This document shows positions 23,962 through 34,957 of a DNA stretch of 64,000 bases, one piece after another (positions within the stretch are counted from its first letter, which is position 1; each line of letters starts with the position of its first letter). Position numbers and translations under genes: made by a program. This DNA is from Oryza sativa Japonica Group (taxonomy: Eukaryota > Streptophyta > Magnoliopsida > Poales > Poaceae): the NCBI RefSeq assembly GCF_034140825.1, contig NC_089038.1, positions 24,581,501 to 24,645,500 of the forward strand, given 5' to 3'. The notes below the pieces were generated by a model. That model saw only the letters and a program-made list of their open reading frames with translations. It made no database searches and was not told the origin of the DNA.

Positions 23962-24629
23962 TTAGCCGTAGCGGCGGATGGGGTCGGTGCAGCCCTTCTG
24001 GGCGGACTGGCCGCCCTTCTCGAGGTAGCGCTGGTGGTACTCCTCGGCGGGGTAGAACCTCCTCGCCGGGAGGATCTCCGTCACGATCTTCTCCTTCCAC
24101 TCCTCCTGCTTCGCCTCCAGCGACTCCCGCGCCACCCTCTCCTGCTCCGCCGTGTAGTAGTATATGCCCGACCGATACTGCGTCCCGGCTTCGTCTCCCT
24201 TCGTGCATATATATATATGTTCGCCGGAGTTAGCGGAGATGACAAATTAATGGACGGTATAAGCTAGTTAGAACGAACATGGTACATATATACCTGTCTG
24301 ATGAGCGTGGTGGGCCTGTGCTTCGCCCAGAAGACGTCGAGGAGGACGCCGTAGGGGCAGGCCTTGGGGTCGTAGTGCACGCGCACCACCTCGGCGTGTC
24401 CCGTGCCTTGGCCGCAGACGTCGTCGTAGGTCGGCTCGTGGTGGTGCCCCTGCGAGAAGCCCACCTCCGTTCGCGCCACGCCCGGGAGCCGCTGGTACGT
24501 CAGCTCCACGCTCCAGAAGCACCCCGCCGCGAACTGCGCCAGCTCAAGGCCCTCGCCGGCCGCCGCGTCGGCGTCCGGCCCCAGGTCGGGGTTCGCCGCG
24601 CCGCCGTCGGCGCCGGTATCGTTCGACAT
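23962..24629 (-). CDS. MSRA2-2: Peptide methionine sulfoxide reductase A, copy 2
   Basis: Two exons, 24294-24629 and 23962-24198, with a 95-bp intron in the same place as in copy 1, encode 190 residues. The catalytic GCFWSVE is intact (Cys37), and most of the protein matches copy 1. The C-terminus reads CTDPIRRYG: Cys182 is kept, but the second C-terminal cysteine is Arg188. In plant MsrA these cysteines take part in the disulfide relay to thioredoxin, so regeneration may differ. The N-terminus has a few extra residues (MSNDTGADGG). The 3' flank also resembles that of copy 1, so the duplicated segment extends past the stop codon. The symbol is by resemblance only. Confidence 0.92.
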
Positions 24630-24746
24630 GGGCGATGGGCGGTGGGTGTCGCGACCGATCTGGCGTTAGTGGTTGAGTGGTTCGGGATTGGGGTTGGACT
24701 ACGCAGTGATCGATCGAATGGGTCCTGGACTCCTGGTTTCCGGGGT

Positions 24747-24753
24747 TTTATAA
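24747..24753 (-). promoter_or_regulatory. TATA box of MsrA copy 2
   Basis: TATAAAA on the minus strand, about 120 bases upstream of the ATG at 24629, which gives a leader of roughly 90 bases. Confidence 0.55.
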
Positions 24754-25041
24754 ACAAGTCGTGCAAAGTGGATGATTGGAACCTGGAACCTGCATTGGAT
24801 CTTGGCCCTCCCACAAAAATATACGTGCACCATTGTATAATTGACCTGAAAAGTTTCATGCCAAGATCTAAGGAAGACAAAATCAAGTCAACTCTTTGGG
24901 GACAGGAGCTTGGATGAAGATGTAGTATCGTAATATCATATCATTGACATGAAAATTTTCAAGTCAAGATCTTTCACTAAAAAAGATCAGAGTGTAGAAA
25001 AACAAATCGATCAAGCGGCAAAGATGTCAGTAGAATCTTAA

Positions 25042-25388
25042 GGCCTTATTTAGTTCCTAAATATTAATTTTTCCAAAAACGCCGTATTAAATATTTGTAC
25101 ACATGTATGAAGCATTAAAATAGATAAATGAAAAAACTAATTGCACAATTTGCATGGAAATTGCGAGACGAATCTTTTGAACCTAATTAGTCCATGATTA
25201 GCCATAAGTGGTACAGTAACCCACATGTGCTAATGATGGTTTAATTAGGCTTAAAAGATTTATCTCGCGGTTTCCAAGCGAGTTATGAAATTAGTTTTTT
25301 TTATTTGTATCAGAAAACCCCTTCCAATATCCGGTTGAACGTTCGATGTGACTTTCAAAATTTTTCTTTTCCCCAACTAAACAAGGCC
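25042..25388. mobile_element. Tourist-like (PIF/Harbinger) MITE
   Basis: A 347-bp element with inverted ends GGCCTTATTTAGTT and AACTAAACAAGGCC, flanked by TAA on both sides (25039-25041, 25389-25391). The body contains CTAATTAGTCCATGATTAGC, typical of a large grass MITE family. Confidence 0.85.
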
Positions 25389-25565
25389 TAACTCCGATCA
25401 CTTTGCTCCCGACTCTCATTAGCTAGCGGCATGGCCAACCTTGAATTGAAGCGAAGCGGACAATGTGGTTGCATCAGCAATTTGCGGTTGCAGACTTGCA
25501 GTGTCTCAAGTCCAATAGCAGTAATGTCGCAGGGGTCCGCCGGTTAGACGTCCGCATAGTTCGGT

Positions 25566-26993
25566 GGAATAAGTTCACCGGAGGTTCCTCAACTTAACAG
25601 CGAGATTTTTTGAGGTCCCTCAACCACAATACCAGAAATGTTCGCCCCTAAACTCATTCAAACCGTTCACCGGAGGTCCCTTGGCAGTATACGAGGGTGG
25701 TTTCGCTGACGTGACATCCTAGTCAGCAAAAAAAATTAAAAAAATACGTGGGGCCCACATGTCAGCCGCCCTCTCCTCTTTTCCTCTCCTTCTCTTCTCT
25801 TCTCTCTCTTCTCTCTTCTCTTCTTCGGTGAGGGGAGGCCGGCGGCGAGCGGCAAAAGAGCACGGCAGGCGGGCGGCGCAGAGCAGGCGGGCAGATGCGG
25901 GCGCAGCGTCCGGGACGGAGCGGGTGCGGCGGCGCGCGGGGAGCACGGGAGCGACGGCGAGCGAGCGTGGGAGCAGAGCAGCGGCGGTTGAGCGCGACGA
26001 CGGGCGCGGGGAACACGGGAGCGGAGCGGCGGGCAGCGCGTGGAGCGACGGTGGGCAAGCGTGGGAGCGGAGCGGCGGTGGTCGAGCGCGGCGACGGGCG
26101 TCGAGAGCGCGGGAGCGGAGCGACGGCGGCATGCGAGAGCGGCAGCGGTCGGCGGGTGCCGGGCGGAGCGGTTTGGGAGGGAGGGGGAGACGGCCGGCGA
26201 GCCCGTCCGAGCTCGCCCGGCCTGCGCGCAAGCCCGCCCCGCCGTAGCTTGGTGTGCTGGTGGAGGTGTGCTGCCGGCGGACGGCATGAGGGGACGACGA
26301 CGAGGAAAGGGGGAGAGATGAATCGACGGCCGACGACAGCGAAGGCGGGCGAGCACGGCACTGGGCTGCTCACCATCGGCGAAGACGAGACGTGGAGCAT
26401 GACGAGCGCCGCCGCTCTCGCCCGCAGCTCCCGCCGTCCCGGCCGCCTCTCTCCCTCTCCCCCTTTCCGCGTCGCCCGCTGCCCCACCCGCCGCTCCCAC
26501 CATCCGGGCCGCCTCTCCCCCCTCTCCCGCTTCTTCCCCGCGCGCCGCCGCGCCCGCTCCGTCCCGGATGCCTCTCTCCCTCTCTCCCTTTCCGCGTCGC
26601 CCGCCGCCCCACCCACCGCTCCCACCGTCCGGGCCGCCTCTCTCCCCTTCTCCCGCTTCTTCCCCGCGCGCCGCCGCGCCCGCATCTGCCCGCCTGCTCC
26701 GCGCCGCCGGCCTGCCGTGCTCTTTTGCCGCTCGCCGCCGGCCTCCCCTCACCGAAGAAGAGAAGAGAGAAGAGAGAGAAGAGAAGAGAAGAAGAGGAAA
26801 AGAGAGGGCGGCTGACATGTGGGCCCCACGTATTTTTTTAATTTTTTTTTTGCTGACTAGGATGCCACGTCAGCGAAATCACCCTCGTATACTGACAAGG
26901 ACCGGTGAACGGTTTGAATGAGTTTAGGGGCGTGGTTGAGGGACCTCAAAAAATCTCGCTGTTAAGTTGAGGGACCTCCGGTTAACTTATTCC
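25566..26993. mobile_element. Mutator-like element with very long inverted ends
   Basis: A 1428-bp palindromic element. The ends GGAATAAGTT and AACTTATTCC start inverted repeats that pair for roughly 360-400 bp on each side, including the CAACTTAACAGCGAG block and a TCTCTTCTC-rich tract. It is flanked by a 9-bp duplication with one mismatch, TAGTTCGGT (25557-25565) and TAGTTCGAT (26994-27002), the Mutator signature. The core (about 25830-26740) is extremely GC-rich and gives long overlapping ORFs in many frames, all of simple Arg/Ala/Pro composition; I see no transposase. It is non-autonomous. Confidence 0.85.
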
Positions 26994-27221
26994 TAGTTCG
27001 ATTCGTGCAAGTCCGGCCCATAGCCCAACAAGTCAGTGTACGCACGTACAGCTTTTGGGCCTAGTTTTAGGCCTAGGCTCCAGAGGCAGAATTAAACAGG
27101 ATCAAGGGCTTTCTCCCGGAAGGCTTTTTTAGCTTTCCTGCAAAGTGCCTGCCTCTCAGCGGATGACATATGCTGATATCCACTGTGAGGTTGAGGTACA
27201 ACGGAGCCATCGAACAAAGGC

Positions 27222-27482
27222 TTCCGGGAGAAAGTAATTTATGAATAAAATTTTTATATACGTGTTTTAAATAATCTAAAAACAAAGGCTGAAAAATAAA
27301 ATTCGATGAAAAAAATCTTAAAATCAGCTCCAAATTTAAGGATGAAAATTCAAATTCTGGCTGATAAGCATAAGCCGATCTAAAAGCAAATAATGAAAAA
27401 TAAAATTCGATGAGAAAACTTCAGAATCAGCTCTAAATTTAAGAATGAAAATTCAAATTTTGGCTGATAAGCATAAGTGAAA
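27222..27482. repeat. Dispersed repeat with a 104-bp internal duplication
   Basis: The segment ATAAAATTCGATGA recurs at 27296 and 27400, each copy ending in GGCTGATAAGCATAAG. A related copy lies inverted at 63346-63500, sharing AATTTATGAATAAAATTTTTATA and GATAAGCATAAGC strings. It looks like a fragment of a common grass transposon; superfamily not assigned. Confidence 0.6.
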
Positions 27483-27594
27483 AAAATGAAGCCCTATTAC
27501 CGTCGTCGCTGCCTCCCTCTCACTCGACGCGGAAAACACCAATTTTGGTCATTAACACTCTCCCCCCTCACTTCATTTCAGCGACGGCACAAGC

Positions 27595-27783
27595 TGTGTT
27601 TTTAGAAGGATATGTTTTACCCGGCTTCTATATTCAACCGGATATATGCAGCCTTTTTAAATTGGTAACTTAGCCCCTCAAATAACTTAACTTGAAATTC
27701 GCTCATATGGAAATTTGAACTCGGAACCTTGGGATACTACTCATGTCACTGCGACCACTAGGCTACATGCCCTTTCACACGGC
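27595..27783 (-). mobile_element. Possible tRNA-derived SINE
   Basis: On the minus strand, GTAGCCTAGTGGTCG resembles a polymerase III A box, and GGTTCCGAGTTCAAAT about 35 bases further resembles a B box. An unrelated tail follows, as in tRNA-derived SINEs. The clover structure is not intact, so it is not a working tRNA gene. The right border is uncertain. Confidence 0.4.
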
Positions 27784-28466
27784 ACAAGTTGTTATATCTC
27801 AACTGTACAACCGTATCAAGTGATGAGTGTCATGATCTTGGGTCATCATAAATAGGAGATAGGTGAAAAGGTATTGTTTTGCCCGCCTATTCTAAAAATG
27901 AGATGAGCTCGAATTGTAAACTCAAACACCTGGTATGGTATTTTACTATTAATCAATGTAGTCTTGGAAGGTACATGTGAAGTTACAATTTTACCCTGTG
28001 GATTCACAGGAAATTTAAACATTTATCTAGTCCCCCGAAACTTCCGGTGCCAGTTTAGAAGAGTGCTTGAAACATTCCCCGTGGTATCTTCCCCGGAATA
28101 TATTTTGCTTGACGTGTTAATTTTAAAGTTTCATCTGCCCTAATCGAATAATACTTTCCTCTTACAGTAGGCCCAAATATTTCTTTTTAGACGCATGTCA
28201 TTTAGTATTTACTTTAAGTATTTGTCATGAGTAAAATCCTATTTGGTTGGTGAGTACACAGCCAAATGTATTTGCTCTAAGCCCCTAAGTAATACTACTA
28301 GCATCTTTGTGGTGAGTGAGTGAAAAAGTATTCGAAGCAGAGGACAGGCCAATCCAGATTCTATGTAGTAATGCTGGTGCAATACTGTGAGTTAGTGTAG
28401 TACTGCAGAGTACTCACTCGAGGAGAGACGCCCCCACGGCCCCACTGCTGTACAGTAGTATAGGTC

Positions 28467-28596
28467 GTGTTTAGATCTAAAGTTTACATCTAAACTTCTA
28501 ACTTTTCTCATCACATCATCCTATCATACACGTAAATTTTCAATCACATCGTTCTAATTTTCAAACAAACTTTCAACTTCACCGTAAACTAAACAC
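28467..28596. mobile_element. Small MITE with GTGTTTAG ends, copy 1
   Basis: About 130 bp bounded by GTGTTTAGATCTAAAG and CTAAACAC. The body contains CACATC and TACACGTAAA, shared with the copy at 29376-29514. The target duplication is unclear. Confidence 0.6.
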
Positions 28597-28599
28597 AGG

Positions 28600-30800
28600 C
28601 GTAGAGGAGTACTACTACACATGAGACACGACGGGCAAACAGCAGACTCAACAGCGGTACACGTGCGATACATGAGTTGCTGACATGTTGCCATCCCACA
28701 GATGACAGACCCCCAGAGTTGTTGAGTCCTCGATACCAACAAGGCAACAACGACCACATATCGCGCCCATTCCCCCTTGTCCAGGTCCCTCCAGGCTCCT
28801 CCAGCTTAGCTGGGTTGCGCAACCGAATGCAGCCATGCGCAGATCGATCAGCCGATGTGTATGTCAGTATGTGTGCAGTCGTGCACCGTTCCATGCATGC
28901 GCCCATGCCACCACCATGCGCAAGACGGGAACTCCACTCGATCTCTCCCTTCTCCCCCGAGACGAAACGGAAATTAATTTCTCCTTGTGCGTGCGGCCGC
29001 GAAACGACACGGTTCACGCATACATGTACAGGCGTTAGGACTTAGGCATACGCATGACACATCTCCCTCCAAGCTGGCAATCGAATTAGTATTTCTTTTT
29101 TTCGTTTGTGCGCAGATGAGATCTAGCGAGTTCTGCTTCGAGCATCTGCCGGTGACAGATCAAATCACGTGTACACAGACCTAGGCAGGCGGCGAACCTG
29201 AACATCCTCGTCATCGTTCAATCTTCGGCTCCTCTTCGTCACCAACTCACCGTCTTTTTGTCATGTCTCCCACAGGAGAATAACCATTTCGCCTCTCCAT
29301 GTCTAAATAGCGAGCGATGTGCTCGATCATCTGCTCGACAACGACGTATTTTACAAGCCGATAGCGATATAGACTGTGTTTAGTTTTAAATTTGTTCTTC
29401 AAACTTTCAACTTTTTTATCACATCAAAACTTTCCTACACACGTAAACTTTTAACTTTTCTGTCATATCGTTTGAATTTCAACTAAACTTTTAATTTTAA
29501 CGTGAACTAAACACACCCATGATATCTCGCCGTCGCCTTGGCTTTGGAAGAGAGCGTACGTAAAGCTTCCAGTGAATCTAGCCATCACTGATTAACCGCA
29601 CTAGCTGACACCCTGAGAGTCTTGCGTCTCGTGTTGTTTCTTGCACAAACGGCTTCGAACACCTCAGAGAAAATATCACAGAAGAAAAAAAAAATCTGTG
29701 AAGGAGAAGGCAACACTATCACGCAGTACATCACCTTGTCCTCTCTCGATGACACCCAATTGCAACTCCGACATTGACGTGAACGGTGCACCAAGACCGA
29801 ACGTACCGGGACTACACAGTACTACCGCCCGTGCAAGCAAACCTACCCATGTTAAAGCCGTCACCTGTACTAATCATCGTCGTACTACGTAGTAGGCCGT
29901 CGTCCCGTTCATTTGAGAGAGTGAGACAGGTTTTGGTTTGCTTATCACCATGATGGGGACTGAAACTGATATCCTACCTCGCCTATTGATCTGTTTCTGT
30001 AACCCGATTGGCTATCGGCGAGACGACGAAAACAAGACAGATCAAGATTCATTCTTGCCCGTCCATATGACTCAAAGATTTTTTTTTTATTTGCGTGATT
30101 TAGGTGACGGTTTGTGCCACGAGGGATGTATTTGTATTTTGTATTTCCTCTCGTAGACTTTCTTTGGTCTTACATTGCGCTGTGGATTGGTTGTGTCTTT
30201 TCTTGTATATAAACGCGACCTTATAAAATTACTAGTGTGTGTATAAAACTGTTCCCGTTTAGGCATGGGTAACACAGATGGTAGGTATGCATATGACGCA
30301 TATCCTACCTGACGGAGCAATGATCGATGATCATCATGTTACGAACGCGATGACAATAAAATAGAAGCAAATTAGAATGCCGCGTTTGGATTGGATATGA
30401 GATTGGAATTAAACGTGTGTCCGAGTCAGCAACTCCACAGCCAATCAGCAAATCTCTCTTCCCTTCTCTCTCCAATCCAGCTCGTGGCAATCCGACCGCC
30501 TACGTGTCCACATCGCAGCCGTCCGTGTTTCCACGCGTAAGGCATCGGCGCCTCCGGGGGTAGGGTCAGCACGTTACGGTAGGTCGCTGCCGGTGGGCCC
30601 AAACGCCGCGGGCTCCAGCGATCGGCTTGCTGACTCGGATCCACCCGCTTCTCTGACCGCGCGCCACGTTCGCTGATAATATCTGACCTTCCATTCGAAA
30701 TCGGACGGTCACCGCGTGAGAACGCGTCCGCTCTCGGCTAGCTGTGAACTGTGCGTACTACGGCCTCGTCGTCGGCCTTTCCCCGCGCCATCGATCCACG
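28600..30800. other. Gene-poor interval upstream of the BTB-TAZ gene
   Basis: Apart from the MITE at 29376-29514 I see no gene here. A TATATAAACGCG string lies near 30206, but no reading frame follows. The stretch 30420-30800 is GC-rich and is probably the proximal promoter of the gene starting at 30994. Confidence 0.5.
29376..29514. mobile_element. Small MITE with GTGTTTAG ends, copy 2
   Basis: About 139 bp bounded by GTGTTTAGTTTTAAATT and GTGAACTAAACAC, with the same internal strings (CACATC, ACACGTAAAC) as the copy at 28467-28596. Confidence 0.65.
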
Positions 30801-30803
30801 CCA

Positions 30804-30811
30804 TTATATAG
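30804..30811 (+). promoter_or_regulatory. TATA box of the BTB-TAZ gene
   Basis: TTATATAG lies about 190 bases upstream of the ATG at 30994, in a GC-rich promoter; it predicts a leader of roughly 155 bases. Confidence 0.55.
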
Positions 30812-30993
30812 CTGTCGCTGAGCTTGAGACCTCGAGCTCTCATCATTATTCCCAGCTCAGATCATCGTTGCGAGACCGATCGATCGATCCATCTTGTTGT
30901 TGCGTTGCTCTGTTTGGTTTCCGTAGTAGATCGTTTCTTGGTTAGCCGGCCTGTTGAATTGTTAATCACGAGAATTTGGGTATTTTCTGATCG

Positions 30994-32678
30994 ATGACGC
31001 AGTGGGCGGATCTGGACGCGCTCCGGCCGGCGGTGGCCGCCGACGTGCAGGTCGTCACGTCGGACGGGAAGAGCATCGCCGCCCATTCGTTCGTTCTTGT
31101 AAGATGGACTTCTGGTTCTTCTCTGTTCAGGTGGTGAATTCTGGATGGATCAGGGGTTCTTGACGACCTTGCATCGGGGCTGATGGTTTTCTGTTTTGGG
31201 GTTTGGTGTGAAGGGCACGGCGTCGCCGGTGCTGGAGCGGATGATCGAGCGGGCACGGCGGGGGTGGAACGCCGAGTGCACCATCCGCGTCCTCGGCGTC
31301 TCCTCCGACGCCGTCTTCGCCTTCCTCCAGTTGCTCTACGCTTCCAGGTGATTGGGAGAACACCCATTCCATCATTCGACGTCCATGGCTTTGATCGAGA
31401 TCTGATGGTCTGACATGTTTGGGCGTGTGTACGTGCGGCCGCGCAGGGTGACGCCGGAGGACGAGGAGGTGGTGACCGCGCACGGGCCGCAGCTGCTGGC
31501 GCTGTCGCACGCGTACAGGATCGGGTGGCTGAAGCGCGCGGCGGAGGCGTCCGTGACGGCGCGGCTCACGCCGGAGCACGCGGTGGACATGCTGAAGCTC
31601 GCCAGGCTCTGCGACGCGCCGCGGCTGTACCTGCGGTGCGCGCGCCTCGCGGCCAAGGACTTCGCCGCCGTCGAGCGGTCCGAGGGCTGGCGCTTCGCGC
31701 GCCGCCACGACGCCGCGCTGGAGCTCGAGATCCTCCAGCTCCTCGAGGACGCCGACCAGCGGAGGGAGCGGTGGGCGCGGGAGAGGGCGTCCCGGGAGGC
31801 GTACCGCCAGCTCGGCGAGGCCATGGACTCCCTCGAGCACATCTTCTCCGACGACGGCTGCTCCTGCGCCGACGCCGACGCCGACGCCGACACCGACGCG
31901 CCGCCGTGCCGCGGCCTGCGCCTGCTGATGCGGCACTACGCGACGTGCGGCGCCCGCAAGGCCGCGCCGGGCGGCGGGTGCACGCGCTGCAAGCGCATGG
32001 TGCAGCTGTTCCGCCTCCACGCCTCCGTCTGCGACCGGGCGGCGCCGCACGACGACGGCGACCGCCCATGCCGCGTGCCGCTGTGCAGGTGAGACACGGA
32101 CACATCATTTCACGTGGTAAACCGTAAACGCGCGGATTTTTACCGCAACAACTCCTCCCGAGATATTTGCGCACGAGTGTCGCGCGTCGCTACAAAACAG
32201 TACGGTGGTCAGTGAAAATGTCACGAGATCGCGAACCACGCCTGTTTCGTCGTCACGTCAGATGCCCCATATTCCACGGACGGAATTCACCCGTTCGTGC
32301 CGTGCCCACCAGCTTCCGTTCCCCACGACGGAGCTGGACTCGCTTTCGCGAAAACGACGCGATTGGGCCACGCCGCCAACGCCGCGAAAAAATCACCCAT
32401 TTCCGCATCCAATCTCCACGCGAATATACTCCACTACTATCGAACATTAAAAATTCGTAACTAACGCATGGTTAAAAATTGATCTGTGCAGTCATTTCAA
32501 GGGCAAGATGCGGGCGGAGAAGGCGGACAAGACGTGGCGGCTGCTGGTGAAGAAGGTGACGAGGGCGAGGGCGATGTCGCGGCTGGCGGCGGGGCGCGAG
32601 CGCGAGGTGGTGCCGGAGGTGGTGGCCGCGTCGTGGGCGAGGTACAGCAGCAGCGGAGGGGCCGCCAGGTTGAGATGA
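30994..32678 (+). CDS. BTB/POZ and TAZ zinc-finger protein
   Basis: Four exons, 30994-31098, 31214-31347, 31447-32088 and 32492-32678, encode 355 residues. An N-terminal BTB domain (about 15-125, with VTSDGKSIAAHSFVL and SPVLERMIERA) is followed by a TAZ zinc finger (about 230-310). Its ligands read as HYATC (His243, Cys247), CTRC, LHASVC, CRVPLC and HF. A basic helix, WRLLVKKVTRARAMSRLA, follows at the end and fits the calmodulin-binding tail of this family. The combination is the plant BT family (Arabidopsis BT1-BT5), nuclear/cytosolic scaffolds that bind CUL3 and bromodomain proteins and act in hormone, nutrient and gametophyte responses. An Asp-Ala repeat lies at about 218-230 from a (GCCGAC)n tract. 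All splice sites are GT/AG. Confidence 0.92.
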
Positions 32679-33098
32679 CCGTGAGAACTGTGTTACGTAC
32701 ACAGGGCCATGTGGATGGCGTGCGGGACCTTTTCGTGCGTGTTCCTCGCGTGCAATTTTTCGTCGTGGGAGGGAACACCGCGGAAAATGGCGTGCCATAT
32801 GCCCCTGCTGCTGCCATGGGTGGGGTTGGTGGGCTCTCGTAGGAGTGTGACATAAGCCTGTGATGTCAGGAGGGGAATTGAAGGTGGTGCACGATTCGAT
32901 TAGACAGTGTAGTGTCGGTGTTTCAAGCTTGTTGTAGCTGGAATGAACTCAAGCGGAACTCGTGTATTAAGTACTGTATTTGTGTTCCATCAAAGAAAAT
33001 ACTTTTTTTTGTCTGTTCAAAGATGCAAAGGACATGTACGTATATATAAAGGCGATCTATACATAGTGATGTTTGGACCTAGCTAGAGTTTACTACTA

Positions 33099-33330
33099 CC
33101 TCCGTCCCAAAATAAGTACAGCCGTGGATATCCGTGCCTAACATTTGACAGTCCGTCTTTTTTAAAAAATTTATGAAAATTTGAAAATATTTAGTCACAC
33201 AAAGTACTATTCATGTTTTATCATCTAATAGCAATAAAAATACTAATCATAAAAATTTTTCAAATAAGACGAACGGTCAAACGTTGAACGTGAATAGTGC
33301 AAAACTACACTTATTTTGGGACGGATGGAG
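33099..33330. mobile_element. Stowaway-like MITE
   Basis: About 232 bp, ends CCTCCGTCCCAAAATAAGT and the inverted ACTTATTTTGGGACGGATGG, flanked by TA (33097-33098, 33331-33332). It lies 420 bp past the BTB-TAZ stop codon. Confidence 0.8.
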
Positions 33331-33589
33331 TACCTAATATGGTCATATGGATCAAGTATAGATATATTTTATTATACGTAAGTTTACCTGTGTACTGGAA
33401 ATCACAGGTTTGTACTTCCTCCGTTCTAAAATATAATAATTTTTAGCATAATCACAAGTTAACTTTGACTATTAATTGCAAAAAAAATAATAAAAAAATC
33501 ATGTAAAATTGATGTTACTATATTTATCATTAAACAAACTATCAAAATATGCAACACTTTTTATTTAAAGCATTCTACTTTTATAGATA

Positions 33590-34957
33590 CTAGCATGGTG
33601 GCTCGCGCGCAGATTGCACGGCTAGCATCATTTTATTTTCTCTCATATAATAGCATATATATTTTCTCATTATATAATTTTAAATTTTGCAAAAACTTTA
33701 CAAAACTACTAATGTGTAATATTCATATTATATTTCATATACGTGTTAGTTATTAATTATTTTTAATATCAAATTTTAGTTATTTGTAAATTATATATAT
33801 TCCTATATGTACTCTAGACTCGTCTTTTAATTTTTTTTTAATTTCTGAATTTTCTATAAATTGTATTTCCATATAGACTCTTTGTTCTTCTTCCAATACT
33901 ATTTATTTTTATTTCTGAATTTTTATTATTTCTAATTGTATTTTTATGTGGACTCTAAACCCATCTTTCAATATTCTTTAATTTTTAATTTCAAATTTTA
34001 GTTACTTCTAAATTGTATTCCTATATTGACTTTAAACTCTTCTTCTCATGTTTTTCTTAATTTTGAATTTTAGTTATTTGTAAATTGTATTTTTATACGG
34101 ACTCTAAAGTCTACTTTTAATTTTATTATGTTTATTCCAAATTTTAGTTAGTTTTAAATTCCTATATGGACTCTATACTCTACCTCTAATATTTCTTAAT
34201 TTTTAATTCCAAATATTTATTTTTTTTCTTAATTGTATTTCTATATGGACTCTATACTCTACTTCTAATATTCCTTATTTTTAATTCTAAATTTCTATTA
34301 TTTCCTAATTGTATTTCTATATGGACTCAATACTCTACTTCTAATATTCCTTATTTTTAATTCCGAATTTTAGTTATTTCCTAATTATATTTCTATATGG
34401 ACTCTATACTCAACTTCTAATATTCCTTATTTTTAATTCCGAATTTCAGTTATTTCCTAATTGTATTTCTATATGGATTATAGTCTCCTCTTCTAATATT
34501 TCTTATTTTTTAATTCCGAATTTCAGTTATTTCCTAATTGTATTTCTATATGGACTCTAGTCTCGTCTTCTAATATTTCTTATTTTTTAATTCCGAATTT
34601 CAGTTATTTCCTAATTGTATTTCTATATAGATTCTAGTCTTTACCTCTAATATTCCTTATTTTTAATTTCAAATTTCAGTTATTTCCTAATTGTATTTCT
34701 ATATGGACTCTATACTCTACTTCTAATATTCCTTATTTTTAATTTAGAATTTCAGTTATTTCCTAATTGTATTTCTATATGGACTCTAGTCTCCTTTTCT
34801 AATATTCCTTATTTTTTAATTCTGAATTTCAGCTATTTCTAAATTGTATTTCTATATGGACTCTGCTTTTTCTTTTTCTCTGATTAATATGAGAATTTCT
34901 AGGCCATAAGAGTGAACATGGAGGCTCATTTTTCTATTTCTTTAATAATATAATAGA
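33590..34957 (-). mobile_element. Non-autonomous Helitron nested in a MITE
   Basis: Read on the minus strand it begins TCTATTATATTATTAAAG after an A and ends in ATGCTAG before a T, matching the TC...CTRR ends and A/T target of Helitrons. A GC-rich hairpin region (GCCGTGCAATCTGCGCGCGAGC) lies just before the 3' end. The body is AT-rich, with a 76-bp minisatellite and no Rep/helicase frame. It is inserted within the Stowaway element, so it is younger than that MITE. Confidence 0.75.
33770..34880. repeat. Minisatellite, about 76-bp unit, about 15 copies
   Basis: The marker TATTTCTATATGGACTC recurs at 34236, 34312, 34388, 34464, 34541, 34618, 34694, 34770 and 34847, a spacing of 76-77 bp. Degenerate copies continue leftwards at about 34160, 34088, 34015, 33939, 33863 and 33798. 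The right-hand units are more alike than the left-hand ones. Confidence 0.92.

Noticed and set aside
25736-26818. ORFs of 300-360 residues on both strands in the GC-rich core of the Mutator-like element
   Set aside because: They are low-complexity Arg/Pro/Ala readings of an inverted, simple-sequence core, and equivalent ORFs appear in many frames because the DNA is palindromic.
27595-27783. A functional tRNA gene
   Set aside because: A and B box-like strings exist, but no acceptor stem or complete clover can be drawn; a SINE is more likely.
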